From assembly GCA_937934745.1 (NCBI GenBank), contig CALGZC010000046.1:1-57588 (forward strand): 57,588 nt of DNA. Reading direction: 5' to 3'. Source of the DNA: an uncultured Blastocatellia bacterium. Its GTDB lineage: Bacteria; Acidobacteriota; Blastocatellia; Chloracidobacteriales; Chloracidobacteriaceae. The position numbers and the translations under genes are program-made. Every line of letters begins with the position of its first letter. Position 1 is the first letter of the stretch. Below the pieces are notes generated by a model. That model saw nothing but the letters and a program-made list of their open reading frames with translations. It did not search any database and was not told the DNA's origin. This document shows, one piece after another, positions 17,677 to 26,818 of the stretch.

Positions 17677-18930
17677 CTACCCGGCCGAGAATGCCAAGAT
17701 TTCATTCATAGCAATCTCCAACCCATAGCGCTCAAACTCCGCATAGCGCCGCTGGCACAACGACCGCAACGCTTCCTCTACATGACGGCGGAGGTGGTTT
17801 TCGGGGGAGCGCCGATCAAGATCGGCTACGGTCAAACGCAACGCCTGAGACAAACCAACGACGAAATCCGCCGGACGCGCCTTGCCGCGAAAGGTCGCGA
17901 CACCACCGGCATACTCAAACTCAGCAGCAAACGGGTCGAGGAACGGATAGTGCGTTGCCATGTGAATCAGGGCTTCGCGGAACGAAGGTAAGAAGAAATC
18001 AGTGCGCCGGAGCGCATCGGCAACGCTGACTTCAATAGCCCGGACAATTTCCCCCATCAAACTGACCAGTTCTGCGTATTGTTCACGGGTCAGCGGGCGA
18101 ATACTTTCATCCTCTTCCAGTTCAAGCGGCGAGTCATCATCGCCGTCGCCCACAAGGGCTGTGTCCACCACTGGCGTTTCCGGCAGCAGTGACGACACTT
18201 GGGGAGCGCGAATGGTCGGTGGCGCTTCTTCAACGAGTAGTGGTTCACTCCTGGCTGCTGCTGCCGGTCCAACCGGGGTAGCCTCTGTGCGCGGAACGGG
18301 CGGAGGTTTGAGTGTCGCCAGCGACGACGGTGCAGCCGCAGCGCCCCGATAAACATTGAAGACGGCTCCGCCAGTCACCCGTTCGTAAAGGAGTTTCAGG
18401 CCCTCCGCGCCGAACGCCGTTTGATGTGGCTCAACGCTGGATGATGTCACCGACACCACGGCCTCGGCGCGATGATCGAGAATGTAAATAATGCCGCCGC
18501 CTTGTTCCTGCTCAAACGACACCTCGACGTACCAGGTACCACCGGTTTTGGTGAGCTTCTCGACTAACTTATCCAGGTTAGTGAAGTCGGAAGACAGGTT
18601 GCGGTGGACAGCCTCACCGGTGATGACACCGGTAATCGCCTGAATGACCTCTTCGGGATGCTGAAAAAAGCCGACTTTTCCGTTGCGTGCCTGCGCGCGT
18701 GACAGTAACCCTTCGAGCGCCTCGCGTTCGCGCTGGATACCATTTTCGGTGACTTCGTAGGCATTGACTATCTGCCCACGCGACAGAAAGACATATCCGG
18801 TGTAGCCCCAGAACTCAACGCTGACGTAGCCCGTAAACTCGTTGACCTGCAAATCGGCCAGCAAGGCAGCGACATTGACATAGGACGTGCTCAGATTCTC
18901 ATGAACCGGCTTTCCACGTGGAACAATCAT
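17677..18930 (-). CDS. DUF4388-like protein with long acidic linker and C-terminal helical domain
   Basis: The 417-residue protein has an N-terminal region of about 90 residues with the DUF4388 pattern (ALLADLQVNEFTGYVSVE...GYVFLSRGQIVNAYEV), then a second alpha/beta segment (FTNLDKLVEKLTKTGGTWYVEVSF). A Pro/Ala/Ser/Asp-rich linker runs at about 220-280, and the C-terminal helical domain contains EQYAELVSLMGEIVRAIEVS. The ATG at 18930 is chosen; a GTG at 18960 would add ten residues. The roadblock gene follows 51 bases past its stop. I do not recognise the C-terminal domain. Confidence 0.65.
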   Translation of the reverse strand: MIVPRGKPVHENLSTSYVNVAALLADLQVNEFTGYVSVEFWGYTGYVFLSRGQIVNAYEVTENGIQREREALEGLLSRAQARNGKVGFFQHPEEVIQAITGVITGEAVHRNLSSDFTNLDKLVEKLTKTGGTWYVEVSFEQEQGGGIIYILDHRAEAVVSVTSSSVEPHQTAFGAEGLKLLYERVTGGAVFNVYRGAAAAPSSLATLKPPPVPRTEATPVGPAAAARSEPLLVEEAPPTIRAPQVSSLLPETPVVDTALVGDGDDDSPLELEEDESIRPLTREQYAELVSLMGEIVRAIEVSVADALRRTDFFLPSFREALIHMATHYPFLDPFAAEFEYAGGVATFRGKARPADFVVGLSQALRLTVADLDRRSPENHLRRHVEEALRSLCQRRYAEFERYGLEIAMNEILAFSAG

Positions 18931-18976
18931 GGTCGGTGTCCACCCAGCCCTAGCAGCCACGCGGGCTGAGACGGCG

Positions 18977-19819
18977 TCACATCGTCAGCGGTCCGGCATA
19001 CGGGCCGGGCGGCGTCAGGGCCGCGCTGCCGCCCAACAGTCCGGTTGAACCGCTGTCCGTCGCACCGTTGATTCGTGCCTGCATTTTCCGAAAGATGCGG
19101 TCAATGTGCGGACTCATGGTTTCAAACCGAACGGCGGCGCTAAACTCAATGAGCGCCAGGTAGTTTTCAAGGTCAAAGACCATCACTTTTTTCGGCCCGG
19201 CGCTGATCGTCATCCGCGATAAAGATCCAACGCGCGCTGGCACAGTGATGAGGCGGCCGAGATAAACCAGCAGCGCCACCATCATTCCGAGTTTTTCCGC
19301 CGACTTCACCTTGCTCACTGCCTGTACCGTCCCGTCGCGCGACACAGCAAGCGCCGCATCAACCCCCTTGACCTTTGTTAGGTCGTTGACCAATGACTGA
19401 TAGATGTTGATGACGCGCGCTGCGCCGCTGGTTGTCGGTGTCCGGAGAGGCGCTGTCGCCGGCGTTGCAGCAGTGCCCTCACTACTTTCACCGCCCTCAC
19501 CACGTCCGGCACGCGCTTCGTCTAGTAAGCGCAGACCCTCCATGATGAGATTTGCCCACGGCTCAAAAATCGTTCGGGTCGGGGCAGGAATGCCGGTGTC
19601 AATCCGAAAGGCGCCCTGGTCATACTCAAGCGCCTTGTAAACGGCTTCCACACCGACCAGGTTCCCAAGACGCGCATCAACGACTTCACCGTCGGCAAAA
19701 TAGAAGACCCCATCACCAATTGGGTAGTGAACTGTGAGTCGCGCAGTGTTGCGTCCGACACAGTTGATTTGGATGATATCTACCAGTGCGAGGTCAGTCA
19801 GATCGCCAACGAGCGGCAT
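18977..19819 (-). CDS. DUF4388-roadblock/LC7 fusion protein
   Basis: The 280-residue protein fuses an N-terminal DUF4388 domain (PLVGDLTDLALVDIIQIN...GVFYFADGEVVDARLGNLVGVEAVYKAL) through an Ala/Thr/Gly-rich linker at about 125-150 to a C-terminal roadblock fold (YQSLVNDLTKVKGVDAALAVSRDG...VMVFDLENYLALIEF). GGAAGG four to five bases before the ATG at 19819 fixes the start. It is the first gene of the DUF4388/LC7 cluster. The fusion is direct evidence that the separate DUF4388 and LC7 genes downstream work together. Confidence 0.8.
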   Translation of the reverse strand: MPLVGDLTDLALVDIIQINCVGRNTARLTVHYPIGDGVFYFADGEVVDARLGNLVGVEAVYKALEYDQGAFRIDTGIPAPTRTIFEPWANLIMEGLRLLDEARAGRGEGGESSEGTAATPATAPLRTPTTSGAARVINIYQSLVNDLTKVKGVDAALAVSRDGTVQAVSKVKSAEKLGMMVALLVYLGRLITVPARVGSLSRMTISAGPKKVMVFDLENYLALIEFSAAVRFETMSPHIDRIFRKMQARINGATDSGSTGLLGGSAALTPPGPYAGPLTM

Positions 19820-19889
19820 AAACCCTTCCAGAAGCAGGAAAAACGATACGGTTGAAAGCGTTAGGAGACTTTCCGAGAAGGTAGAAGGA

Positions 19890-19950
19890 AGGTAACAAAG
19901 TTTCTTTTGTGGTGTCAATTCAACCGCTGCAACTGTTTTGACTGACAGTT
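19890..19950 (-). promoter_or_regulatory. Possible promoter and operator of the DUF4388/LC7 cluster
   Basis: Read on the minus strand, a perfect TTGACA box lies at 19918-19913. The hexamer 17 bases downstream, TTACCT, is a poor -10. Just upstream, AACTGT 19931-19936 and ACAGTT 19945-19950 form an inverted repeat with an eight-base spacer, a possible activator or repressor site. The first ATG is about 70 bases further on. Confidence 0.35.
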
Positions 19951-20491
19951 TTGATATCCCCCACGGATTTGATCGCCCACAGGCCGAGCCGGCCGCTTGC
20001 AGGACCCTCACCGCCGACGCGATCAATCGCATCGCCAAAGCCAAACGCTGGTGATGAAAGGTAAAAGTCTAGGGTGCCTTTGCTGCTGCCGGGTGACGGC
20101 GCCGAAAGCGTTGCCTAATGAGCCCTCCGACACCCATGACCACAACTCCCCATGGCGGAAGGATGACGGCAAGCCGGGCGAAGGCCAACACCCCAAGTTG
20201 TTGAGCCACCCCAGGCAGACTGCACCGCCCCAGAGTAAGCCGCCCAGGGATATTGGGCATTTCTGGACCCGAAGGCGCTCAAGCTCAGGCCAGTCAATAC
20301 GATGGCGGTACACAAGAAACTCCCGGCACTGCCGACTGCGGATAACCGGCGCCGGCTGCGTCTGCCGGCAGCAAGCGCCGACCGCCACGCCGCCTGTGTC
20401 TTGGTAGCTTGGCGCTGCACAGCTCCCCGTCGCTACCCAACCCCCCATAAACTGTAGGCAGCGCCCGGTCAAACTCCGGTTGGGCAGTCGG
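19951..20491. other. Intergenic region with at most one weak small ORF
   Basis: Apart from the 63-codon frame at 20069-20260, this stretch holds only short frames in which hydrophobic runs switch between reading frames. It may be a decayed membrane-protein gene. No terminator, repeat or RNA gene is evident. Confidence 0.4.
20069..20260 (-). CDS. Possible small membrane protein or gene remnant
   Basis: The 63-residue frame contains one hydrophobic segment (LAVILPPWGVVVMGVGGLI) followed by a basic tail. No ribosome binding site precedes the ATG and the family is not recognised. Another frame upstream also encodes a hydrophobic stretch, so this may be a piece of a broken gene rather than an intact one. 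Confidence 0.25.
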   Translation of the reverse strand: MPNIPGRLTLGRCSLPGVAQQLGVLAFARLAVILPPWGVVVMGVGGLIRQRFRRRHPAAAKAP

Positions 20492-21310
20492 TCAGCCGTG
20501 CAACTTGAATGCCTGGCCAACCACCAGCCCCCCGGCGACTGCTGCTGCGATGAGTGCCAAACCGTCACTGCCGGACGGTGTGCGCAATACTAGGAGCTTG
20601 ACCAGCGCCACACCGGCACCGAAACCGAGAACCCCGAACGATACCCGTCGGAGCGACCGGCGCAGCATCCACTCATCCACTGCCGGCCGGGCTGTTGCAG
20701 CAACTGCCACGGCAGCAACGACGGTGACCCAGGCACTACCGGTCAACAGCGCCACCTTCCCGGCGCCACAGACCGTTACCAGTACCCCAGAATAGGCAAT
20801 GCTCCACATCGCCAACGCATAGGCCTGCTGCGTCCAGAAAACCCCGCTGGTCAGCCAGCACAGGCCGCCGTACCCGACACCCAGACCAAATCCGAGCGTA
20901 TGGACAAGCTGCCACTCCCGCTCTGCCGCTAACCCCAAACCCAGTAGATAACCCAGCAGCCCAACATCCAGTGCAGCGCGCGCTGGAATAATCGCCGGGT
21001 GGTTGGGCAGTCCGAAGTCGAGACCGAAGCTCGTATCCACTGCCGTACTGTAGTTGTGTCCAAAGCGGACGCCGAGCAGTTCCACGCCCAGGCGCGTTAC
21101 GCTGATGGCGATTGGCAGCACCAGCAGGCATACGGGGTAAGCGGGCCAAAGCCAGATCGGCAGGCTGCCCAGCGCCAAGACGGCCAGCGTCAGGACGCCC
21201 AGCGGTAACCAATGTGGCGCTTGCCACGCACGCCAGGCGCTCCACCCGACCAGAACAGCCAGCCCGGTTGCGTATGCGGCCGCTTCTGTCAGAGGTATCC
21301 GAGCTGTCAT
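20492..21310 (-). CDS. Polytopic membrane protein of unknown function
   Basis: The 272-residue protein has about eight predicted hydrophobic segments spread along its length. Polar landmarks are GVRFGHNYSTAVDTSFGLDFGLPNHPAI, between helices 3 and 4, and the basic loop RRSLRRVSFG near residue 220. The conserved-looking DTSFGLDFG loop may be functional. It has no signal for a known transporter or enzyme family that I can name. It is transcribed toward the DUF4388/LC7 cluster but lies about 0.67 kb away, so it is probably separate. Confidence 0.6.
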   Translation of the reverse strand: MTARIPLTEAAAYATGLAVLVGWSAWRAWQAPHWLPLGVLTLAVLALGSLPIWLWPAYPVCLLVLPIAISVTRLGVELLGVRFGHNYSTAVDTSFGLDFGLPNHPAIIPARAALDVGLLGYLLGLGLAAEREWQLVHTLGFGLGVGYGGLCWLTSGVFWTQQAYALAMWSIAYSGVLVTVCGAGKVALLTGSAWVTVVAAVAVAATARPAVDEWMLRRSLRRVSFGVLGFGAGVALVKLLVLRTPSGSDGLALIAAAVAGGLVVGQAFKLHG

Positions 21311-21582
21311 GCGGCGAAACTAGTCCTCCGACATTAGTTTCCCCATTGCTCACTGCCAGGCTGTCCGTCCTACGGGGACGACGAACCGGTTTCTGCAAAA
21401 GACCCGGCACCGATCTTGGTCAGAACCGAGAAGGAAGGACGGTGTCGCGTAACTGCCGTCACCTGGTGTTGAGCCGAGGTTCTGTAGCCGGTGAGTCGTT
21501 CTGAAAGAGCAGAGACGTTGCCTGTATCCCAGCCTCCCGCGTGCGCACTTCGCCAGGTGAGGGCCGTCTCACAGCTAACGCC

Positions 21583-23877
21583 TCACAAATAACGCTCGAT
21601 GAAAGCCAGCATGTGCCTGTACAGGTGCTTGACGCGGTAGGGCGTCACCACACCGTGGCGCGACTGCGGATAGACTAGAAACTCAAACGGACGCTCCGCT
21701 TTCTGCAGCGCATCAATGAGCTGGATCGAGTTACGTGGATGAACGTTGTCGTCCATCAGGCCGTGAATCAACAGCAGCGGACCGTACAACTGCTTCGCTG
21801 CCGCCACAACCGAACTACGCGTGTAGCCTTCGGGGTTCTCCTGCGGCAGCTTCATGTACCGCTCTGTGTAGATCGAATCATAGTTACGCCAGTCCGTCAC
21901 CGGTGCACCCGCGATCCCGCACTTGAACACTGTGCTATGCGTTAGCGCGTAGGCCGTCATGTACCCCCCGTAACTCCAGCCCCACAGTCCGATACGGTTG
22001 CCATCCACAAAGGGAAGCGTTTTCAGGTACGCAATGCCATCCTCTAGGTCGCGTAACTCCCACTCGCCCAGCTTGCCGTAAATCGGGGCCATCGAACGCA
22101 TCCCTTTGCCGCTCGCCGAACGGTTGTCACACACCCAGACCAGGTAGCCGTGCTGCGCCAGTAACTGATGCCACAGCATGCGCTGCCCGCCCCACCGGTC
22201 CACGACCGACTGCGCGCCGGGCCCGCTGTAGGCGTAACACCACACCGGATATTTTTTCCGCGGATCGAAATCCGGCGGACGCCACAGCATGGCCTCCATC
22301 ACGAAGCCGTCGCGGGTTTTGACCTGCCGAAATTCCGGCGCCGTCACGCCGTACTCGGCCGCCAGCGCCCGCGCCTCGGCATTGTCCGCCACCACCCGCA
22401 GCAGCGTCCCATCCGCCCGGTGCAGGCTGATCCGCGGCGGCGTCGCCGCCGCGCTCGACGTATCGAAATACGCGCTGCAGTCGGCGTTGAAATCCGCCGC
22501 ATGCGCGCCTTCCGTCTGGCTGAGACGCGTCAACCCCGCGCCGTCCAGCTTGACGCGGTAAATATGGTTGGCGATGGGCGAATGGGCGGCGGCGGCGAAG
22601 TACGCCATTCCATCAGCGACGCCATACAGCTCGCGCACGTCCCACTCGCCCTGCGTCACGGCGCGCAGGCGTTTTCCGTTTGCCGCGTGGCGGTAGAGAT
22701 GCCGAAAGCCCGTTTCATCGCTCTGCCAGAGAAACGAGCCATCCGGCAGAAAGATTGGCAGCTCGACGACCTCGACCCAGGCGGTCGCGCTTTCCTCGCG
22801 CAGGAGGCGCTCCGGCGCATCGGGGCGCGGCTGCGGCGGCTGGCTTTCGAGCAGGCGCACCGTCGTCGCGTTGAGGTCAAGGCGCGTCTGCCGTCGGTTC
22901 TGAACTTCAAACACCAGCCGATGGGCGTCGCCCGGATGCCAGCCGACACGGGTTACAATCCGGTCTTCGGGTGGATATGCCTGAAGGTTCACTTCCGCGT
23001 GTTCGCCGTCGCAGGTCACGACGTGCAGCGATGCCAGCGGGTTGGGGTCGCCGGCCTGGGGATAGTGGGTTTTCTCAACCCGCTGCCGAAATGGAACGTC
23101 ATCCGTGAGGACATGAACCGGCACGGCCGTATCGTCCAGGCGCAGGTAAGCGAGCAGCGTCCCGGACGGATTCCACCAGTAGCCGCGCCGTTTGCCGCGC
23201 CCATAGACTTCCTCTTCGTAAACCCAGTCAAGAATACCGTTGAAGATGCTGGTCGAACCGTCCTGCGTAAGGCGGCGCTCGGTCGGGGGGTCGGCCTCAA
23301 GATCGAGCAGGAACAAGTCGTTGTTGCGCACGAGGCTGACACGCCTTCCGTCAGGGCTGAAGTCGTACTCCTCCTCGGTCTCGCCGGGGGAGTGGGTCAG
23401 TCGCCGGGCGCGGTCGGCGGCAAAATCGTAGAGGTACAGGTCATTGTCGGCGCTCACCAGCGCGCGGCGAAAATTCGCGTCAAAGACGGCAGCGCGGAGA
23501 TCGGCGGCCGCCTGGGCATCGTCCGGCGCCATGCCGACTGCTTCCAGCGCCTGCTGCATGCGCGCCGGATTGTGGAAGGGGGTTCGGTGACCGGTTTGCA
23601 CGTCAACCTGCGTGGCTTCGTACCGCCGGGTCTGTGCGTTGACTTCAAGGGCCAGGTAACGCTTGCCATCCGGCAGCCAGATGAGGCGCGGCAGGCTGCC
23701 GGTGAAATTGACGCGCTGAACGGGATCGAACAGTGATTCGAGGGTCAGCCGCCTGCCGGTTTTCTGTCGGGCCACCGGTTGGGCCAGAGATGGCGTAAGC
23801 AAAATCAGAGAAGTCGCCAGCAGGACGCCAAGCCGCCCGCCTGAGCGAACCGGCGGCCGTCGTCGGAAGTACGTCAT
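21583..23877 (-). CDS. Secreted dipeptidyl peptidase IV-type serine peptidase (family S9)
   Basis: The 764-residue enzyme has a basic N-terminus and a signal peptide ending near SLAQP, then a seven- or eight-bladed DPP IV propeller (DFSPDGRRVSLV repeats) and a C-terminal alpha/beta hydrolase. DWVYEEEVYG contains the double Glu that binds the substrate N-terminus in DPP IV. The triad is Ser in GWSYGGY, Asp in HGLMDDNVHP and His in SRHGV. It should release X-Pro or X-Ala dipeptides outside the membrane. GGAG about nine bases upstream supports the ATG at 23877. The gene is more GC-rich than its neighbours: 47 of 60 bases at 22801-22860 are G or C. Confidence 0.93.
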   Translation of the reverse strand: MTYFRRRPPVRSGGRLGVLLATSLILLTPSLAQPVARQKTGRRLTLESLFDPVQRVNFTGSLPRLIWLPDGKRYLALEVNAQTRRYEATQVDVQTGHRTPFHNPARMQQALEAVGMAPDDAQAAADLRAAVFDANFRRALVSADNDLYLYDFAADRARRLTHSPGETEEEYDFSPDGRRVSLVRNNDLFLLDLEADPPTERRLTQDGSTSIFNGILDWVYEEEVYGRGKRRGYWWNPSGTLLAYLRLDDTAVPVHVLTDDVPFRQRVEKTHYPQAGDPNPLASLHVVTCDGEHAEVNLQAYPPEDRIVTRVGWHPGDAHRLVFEVQNRRQTRLDLNATTVRLLESQPPQPRPDAPERLLREESATAWVEVVELPIFLPDGSFLWQSDETGFRHLYRHAANGKRLRAVTQGEWDVRELYGVADGMAYFAAAAHSPIANHIYRVKLDGAGLTRLSQTEGAHAADFNADCSAYFDTSSAAATPPRISLHRADGTLLRVVADNAEARALAAEYGVTAPEFRQVKTRDGFVMEAMLWRPPDFDPRKKYPVWCYAYSGPGAQSVVDRWGGQRMLWHQLLAQHGYLVWVCDNRSASGKGMRSMAPIYGKLGEWELRDLEDGIAYLKTLPFVDGNRIGLWGWSYGGYMTAYALTHSTVFKCGIAGAPVTDWRNYDSIYTERYMKLPQENPEGYTRSSVVAAAKQLYGPLLLIHGLMDDNVHPRNSIQLIDALQKAERPFEFLVYPQSRHGVVTPYRVKHLYRHMLAFIERYL

Positions 23878-24082
23878 GGGTGGTTCTCCTCGGCGTCGCA
23901 CAGTGCACGAAATGTCATTGCGTGCTGCAGGGTGTTACGTGCCGCGCACGAAAGCTTTGGTGCTCGGCCATGCCTTATGCGATGTCCGCCCGTTGCGCAA
24001 CCCGGCCAGGTTGTTCTGAGCCTTGTTCCTAACTTTGGTTCTTAACTTGGCCGGGTGCGCCGATTTCGGCACACTGTCGCCG

Positions 24083-24829
24083 ATGATTGTCGCCGAACGC
24101 CTTGTCAAAGTGTATCGTGACCGCAAGCGCGGCGAAATTCGCGCTGTGGACGGTGTGAGCTTTACGGTTCACGCCGGCGAAATCTTCGGTCTGCTCGGCG
24201 CGAACGGCGCCGGCAAGACCACAACCCTGCGCCTGCTCGGCACGCTGCTTCAGCCGACCGACGGCACAGCCTATGTGGCGGGTTTTGATGTTCGGCGCGA
24301 GCCGGAAAATGTGCGTGCCAACATCGGCTTTCTCTCGACGACAACTGCCCTCTACGGCCGTCTGACCGTCCGCGAGATGGTGGAATACTTCGGACGGCTG
24401 CACGGTCTAGACGAGACCACGCTGCGCAGGCGCATCGAAAGCATCTTTACCACACTTGGCATGCATGAGTTCGCCACGGCGCGCTGCGACAAGCTTTCAA
24501 CCGGCCAGAAACAACGTACCTCGATTGCCCGCTCCATCATTCACGAACCGACGGTCATGATCTTCGACGAGCCGACGACCGGCCTTGATGTGATGACCTC
24601 GCGCACGATTGTCGGCTTCATTCGGCGGTGTCGCGAGGAGGGGCGGACCGTCGTCTTCTCAACGCACATCATGAGCGAGGCCGAGCGACTCTGCGACCGG
24701 ATCGGTATCATCCATGCCGGTCGGTTGGTTGCCGTGGGCACGCTGGACGAGTTGCGCCGCCAAACCGGTGCGACCGTTTTGGAGGAAGTGTTTCTGCGCT
24801 TGGTCGCGCCGGACGCCATGGAAGGCTGA
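24083..24829 (+). CDS. natA: ABC transporter ATP-binding protein, NatA type
   Basis: The 248-residue ATPase has Walker A GANGAGKTT, signature LSTGQ, Walker B VMIFDEPTTGLD and the switch His in STHIMSEAE. The length and the lone nucleotide-binding domain fit a NatA-like exporter subunit (Na+ or drug/lipid export). The start is placed at the ATG at 24083, giving the MIVAERLVKVY N-terminus normal for the family. The permease follows 82 bases downstream. Confidence 0.9.
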   Translation: MIVAERLVKVYRDRKRGEIRAVDGVSFTVHAGEIFGLLGANGAGKTTTLRLLGTLLQPTDGTAYVAGFDVRREPENVRANIGFLSTTTALYGRLTVREMVEYFGRLHGLDETTLRRRIESIFTTLGMHEFATARCDKLSTGQKQRTSIARSIIHEPTVMIFDEPTTGLDVMTSRTIVGFIRRCREEGRTVVFSTHIMSEAERLCDRIGIIHAGRLVAVGTLDELRRQTGATVLEEVFLRLVAPDAMEG

Positions 24830-24911
24830 TAGACCGTGCTGAAGGCCGGTCCGGAGCCGAGTTTCGACGATACAAAGACTGCCCTTTGCACTGCACCCTG
24901 CTCAAGCGCTT

Positions 24912-26165
24912 ATGCCAAACGATCTGCCGTCTCGTCCAATAACGCCGACCACCCGCCCATCTGTGCGCTGGCGTTCCCGGCAACGCATCGGCTGTGTCTA
25001 TGCCAAGGAAATGCGCGAAACCCTGCGGGACAAGCGGGTGTTGTTCGGCGTGTTTATTTCACCGCTGATCCTGGCACCGCTGTTGCTGGTTGTTATCGGG
25101 TACTTTGCCGGCCGGAAAGCCGCTGAAGAACAAGCCGAAGTGTTGACGATTGCCGTTGTCGGGGTGCCTACCGCACTCCGCGTCGCGCTGGAGCGTGGGG
25201 GACTGTCGGCGCTCCTGATTGACGGCACGCCCCATCAGGCCGAAATGCTCGTACAGCAACGTGTGGCCCGCGCCGCCCTCCTGGCCGCGCCTGACGGCGA
25301 ACGCCTCCTGGATGCCGATGGGACGCTCCCGTTGGAACTGATCTTTGACCCATCGAATGAAAAATCCCTGGCGGCCATGCGGCGCGTGCAGGATGCGCTT
25401 GATGAGTTCAACCGTGTCACGACGGGCGAGCGCCTGAAGCGGCTCAACCTGGATACGTCGCTGATTACGCCGACCAAGCTGAGCAAGCGCAGTGTGGCTT
25501 CGGATAAGAACATCGGCGGCCTGATTCTGGGCGCACTGCTGCCCTATCTCATCGTTCTAACGGCTGCATTTGGTGGCATGACCAGCGCCTTCGATCTCGG
25601 AGCCGGCGAAAAGGAGCGCGGTACGATGGAGACGTTGCTGGTGTCGCCGGCCACCCGCACGGAGATCGTCCTGGGCAAAACGCTAGCCATTGCCACGGTC
25701 AGCTTTGCCTCGGCGCTCTTCACCATCCTTGGCCTTGTTGGGTCATTCGCCATCGGGCTGAGCTATTTCGCGCAACTCACGCAGGGCAAAATCGCCATTT
25801 CCTACATGGCCGTCGCCGTCATGACGCTCGTCACCCTACCGCTGACGCTGTTGACATCGTCGTTACTGATGATCCTGTCGTCGTTTGCACGCAACCAGAA
25901 GGAAGCGCAGTCGTATTCACTGCCCTTTGTCATGGTGGTGATCCTGCCGGCAATGCTGTCGCTTTTTGTCGGTGATGAGAATCCGCTGGGCATGAGCCTG
26001 ATTCCATTGCTCAACTGTGCTTTAGCTATCAAGCAAGCCCTGGCCGGATCGCTTACCGTCGGTTTCTTGGCTCTGACTTTTCTGTCGTCGGCCGTCTATG
26101 CCGCATTAGCGATGGTTGTGTGTACGGCGCTCTTCAACCGCGAAGAAATTTTGTTCCGCTCCTGA
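24912..26165 (+). CDS. natB: ABC-2 type permease, NatB-like
   Basis: The 417-residue membrane partner of the ATPase has a cytoplasmic N-terminus (VYAKEMRETLRDKRVLFG), helix 1 at about 45-67, a large extracytoplasmic domain of about 130 residues, and a C-terminal block of five to six helices. GAGEKERGTMETLLVSPATRTEIVLGK is the coupling segment that contacts the ATPase. This architecture matches NatB. Cargo is not determined; Na+ or a lipophilic compound are the usual possibilities. Confidence 0.88.
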   Translation: MPNDLPSRPITPTTRPSVRWRSRQRIGCVYAKEMRETLRDKRVLFGVFISPLILAPLLLVVIGYFAGRKAAEEQAEVLTIAVVGVPTALRVALERGGLSALLIDGTPHQAEMLVQQRVARAALLAAPDGERLLDADGTLPLELIFDPSNEKSLAAMRRVQDALDEFNRVTTGERLKRLNLDTSLITPTKLSKRSVASDKNIGGLILGALLPYLIVLTAAFGGMTSAFDLGAGEKERGTMETLLVSPATRTEIVLGKTLAIATVSFASALFTILGLVGSFAIGLSYFAQLTQGKIAISYMAVAVMTLVTLPLTLLTSSLLMILSSFARNQKEAQSYSLPFVMVVILPAMLSLFVGDENPLGMSLIPLLNCALAIKQALAGSLTVGFLALTFLSSAVYAALAMVVCTALFNREEILFRS

Positions 26166-26290
26166 TGCGCGTTGCGCCCGTTAGGAAGGAAGCACTAGTG
26201 TTGAAACCATGCGCCGTGCAATATGCAGCTTTCAGGCACGCCGCGTCTGCTGAGAGAGCAGCTAACCCCGCCGGTGTTCAGGTAGGCAAT

Positions 26291-26737
26291 ATGAAAGTCG
26301 ATCATCTTGGTGTCGCCGTCGAATCCATTGACAAGGCTCTGCATTTCTACCGGACAGCGCTCGGCTTGGAGCTGACGCACACCGAAGTCGTTCCGGAACA
26401 AGGTGTCCGGGTCGCCATGCTGCCCATTGGCGAAAGTCGCATTGAGTTGCTTGAGCCAACCGGACCCGACACGCCCGTGGGTAAGTTTCTTGCCAAACGC
26501 GGCAGCGGCATTCACCACATTTGTGTCGCCGTGGATGACATTGACGCCACGCTCGGCCGGCTCAAAGCGCAGGGCATTCCGCTCATTGATGAAACACCAC
26601 GTGTCGGGGCAGAAGGCTGCCTTGTCGCCTTTGTCCACCCGAAAGGAACGGGCGGTGTCCTGGTTGAGCTGTCCCAGAAAACAGCCATTGCCGAAATGGT
26701 TTCACCTGAAACGACTTCACCTGCAGATGGACATTAG
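26291..26737 (+). CDS. mce: Methylmalonyl-CoA epimerase
   Basis: The 148-residue glyoxalase-fold enzyme interconverts (R)- and (S)-methylmalonyl-CoA between propionyl-CoA carboxylase and the B12 mutase. Metal ligands are visible as H5 in MKVDHLGVA, the Gln/Glu region, H in GSGIHHICVAVDD, and Glu near the end of VLVELSQ. AGGTAGG before the ATG at 26291 fixes the start; the upstream in-frame extension overlaps natB and is not family-like. With sucC in the window it fits propionate or C4-acid use, but no mutase gene is seen here. Confidence 0.92.
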   Translation: MKVDHLGVAVESIDKALHFYRTALGLELTHTEVVPEQGVRVAMLPIGESRIELLEPTGPDTPVGKFLAKRGSGIHHICVAVDDIDATLGRLKAQGIPLIDETPRVGAEGCLVAFVHPKGTGGVLVELSQKTAIAEMVSPETTSPADGH

Positions 26738-26818
26738 GGAAAACCGTATCCCTGCCGCAAGACAACGGCAACAAATTCGGACTGTGCTGTCAAGGAAGTT
26801 CCTTGTCAGGAAAACATC

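Noticed and set aside
20023-20568. 181-codon minus-strand frame overlapping the membrane-protein gene
   Set aside because: Trp/Cys-rich, not protein-like, and it overlaps the real gene end.
22168-23736. 522-codon frame antisense to the peptidase gene
   Set aside because: It mirrors a GC-rich gene with strong S9 peptidase motifs; long antisense frames arise from biased codon use.
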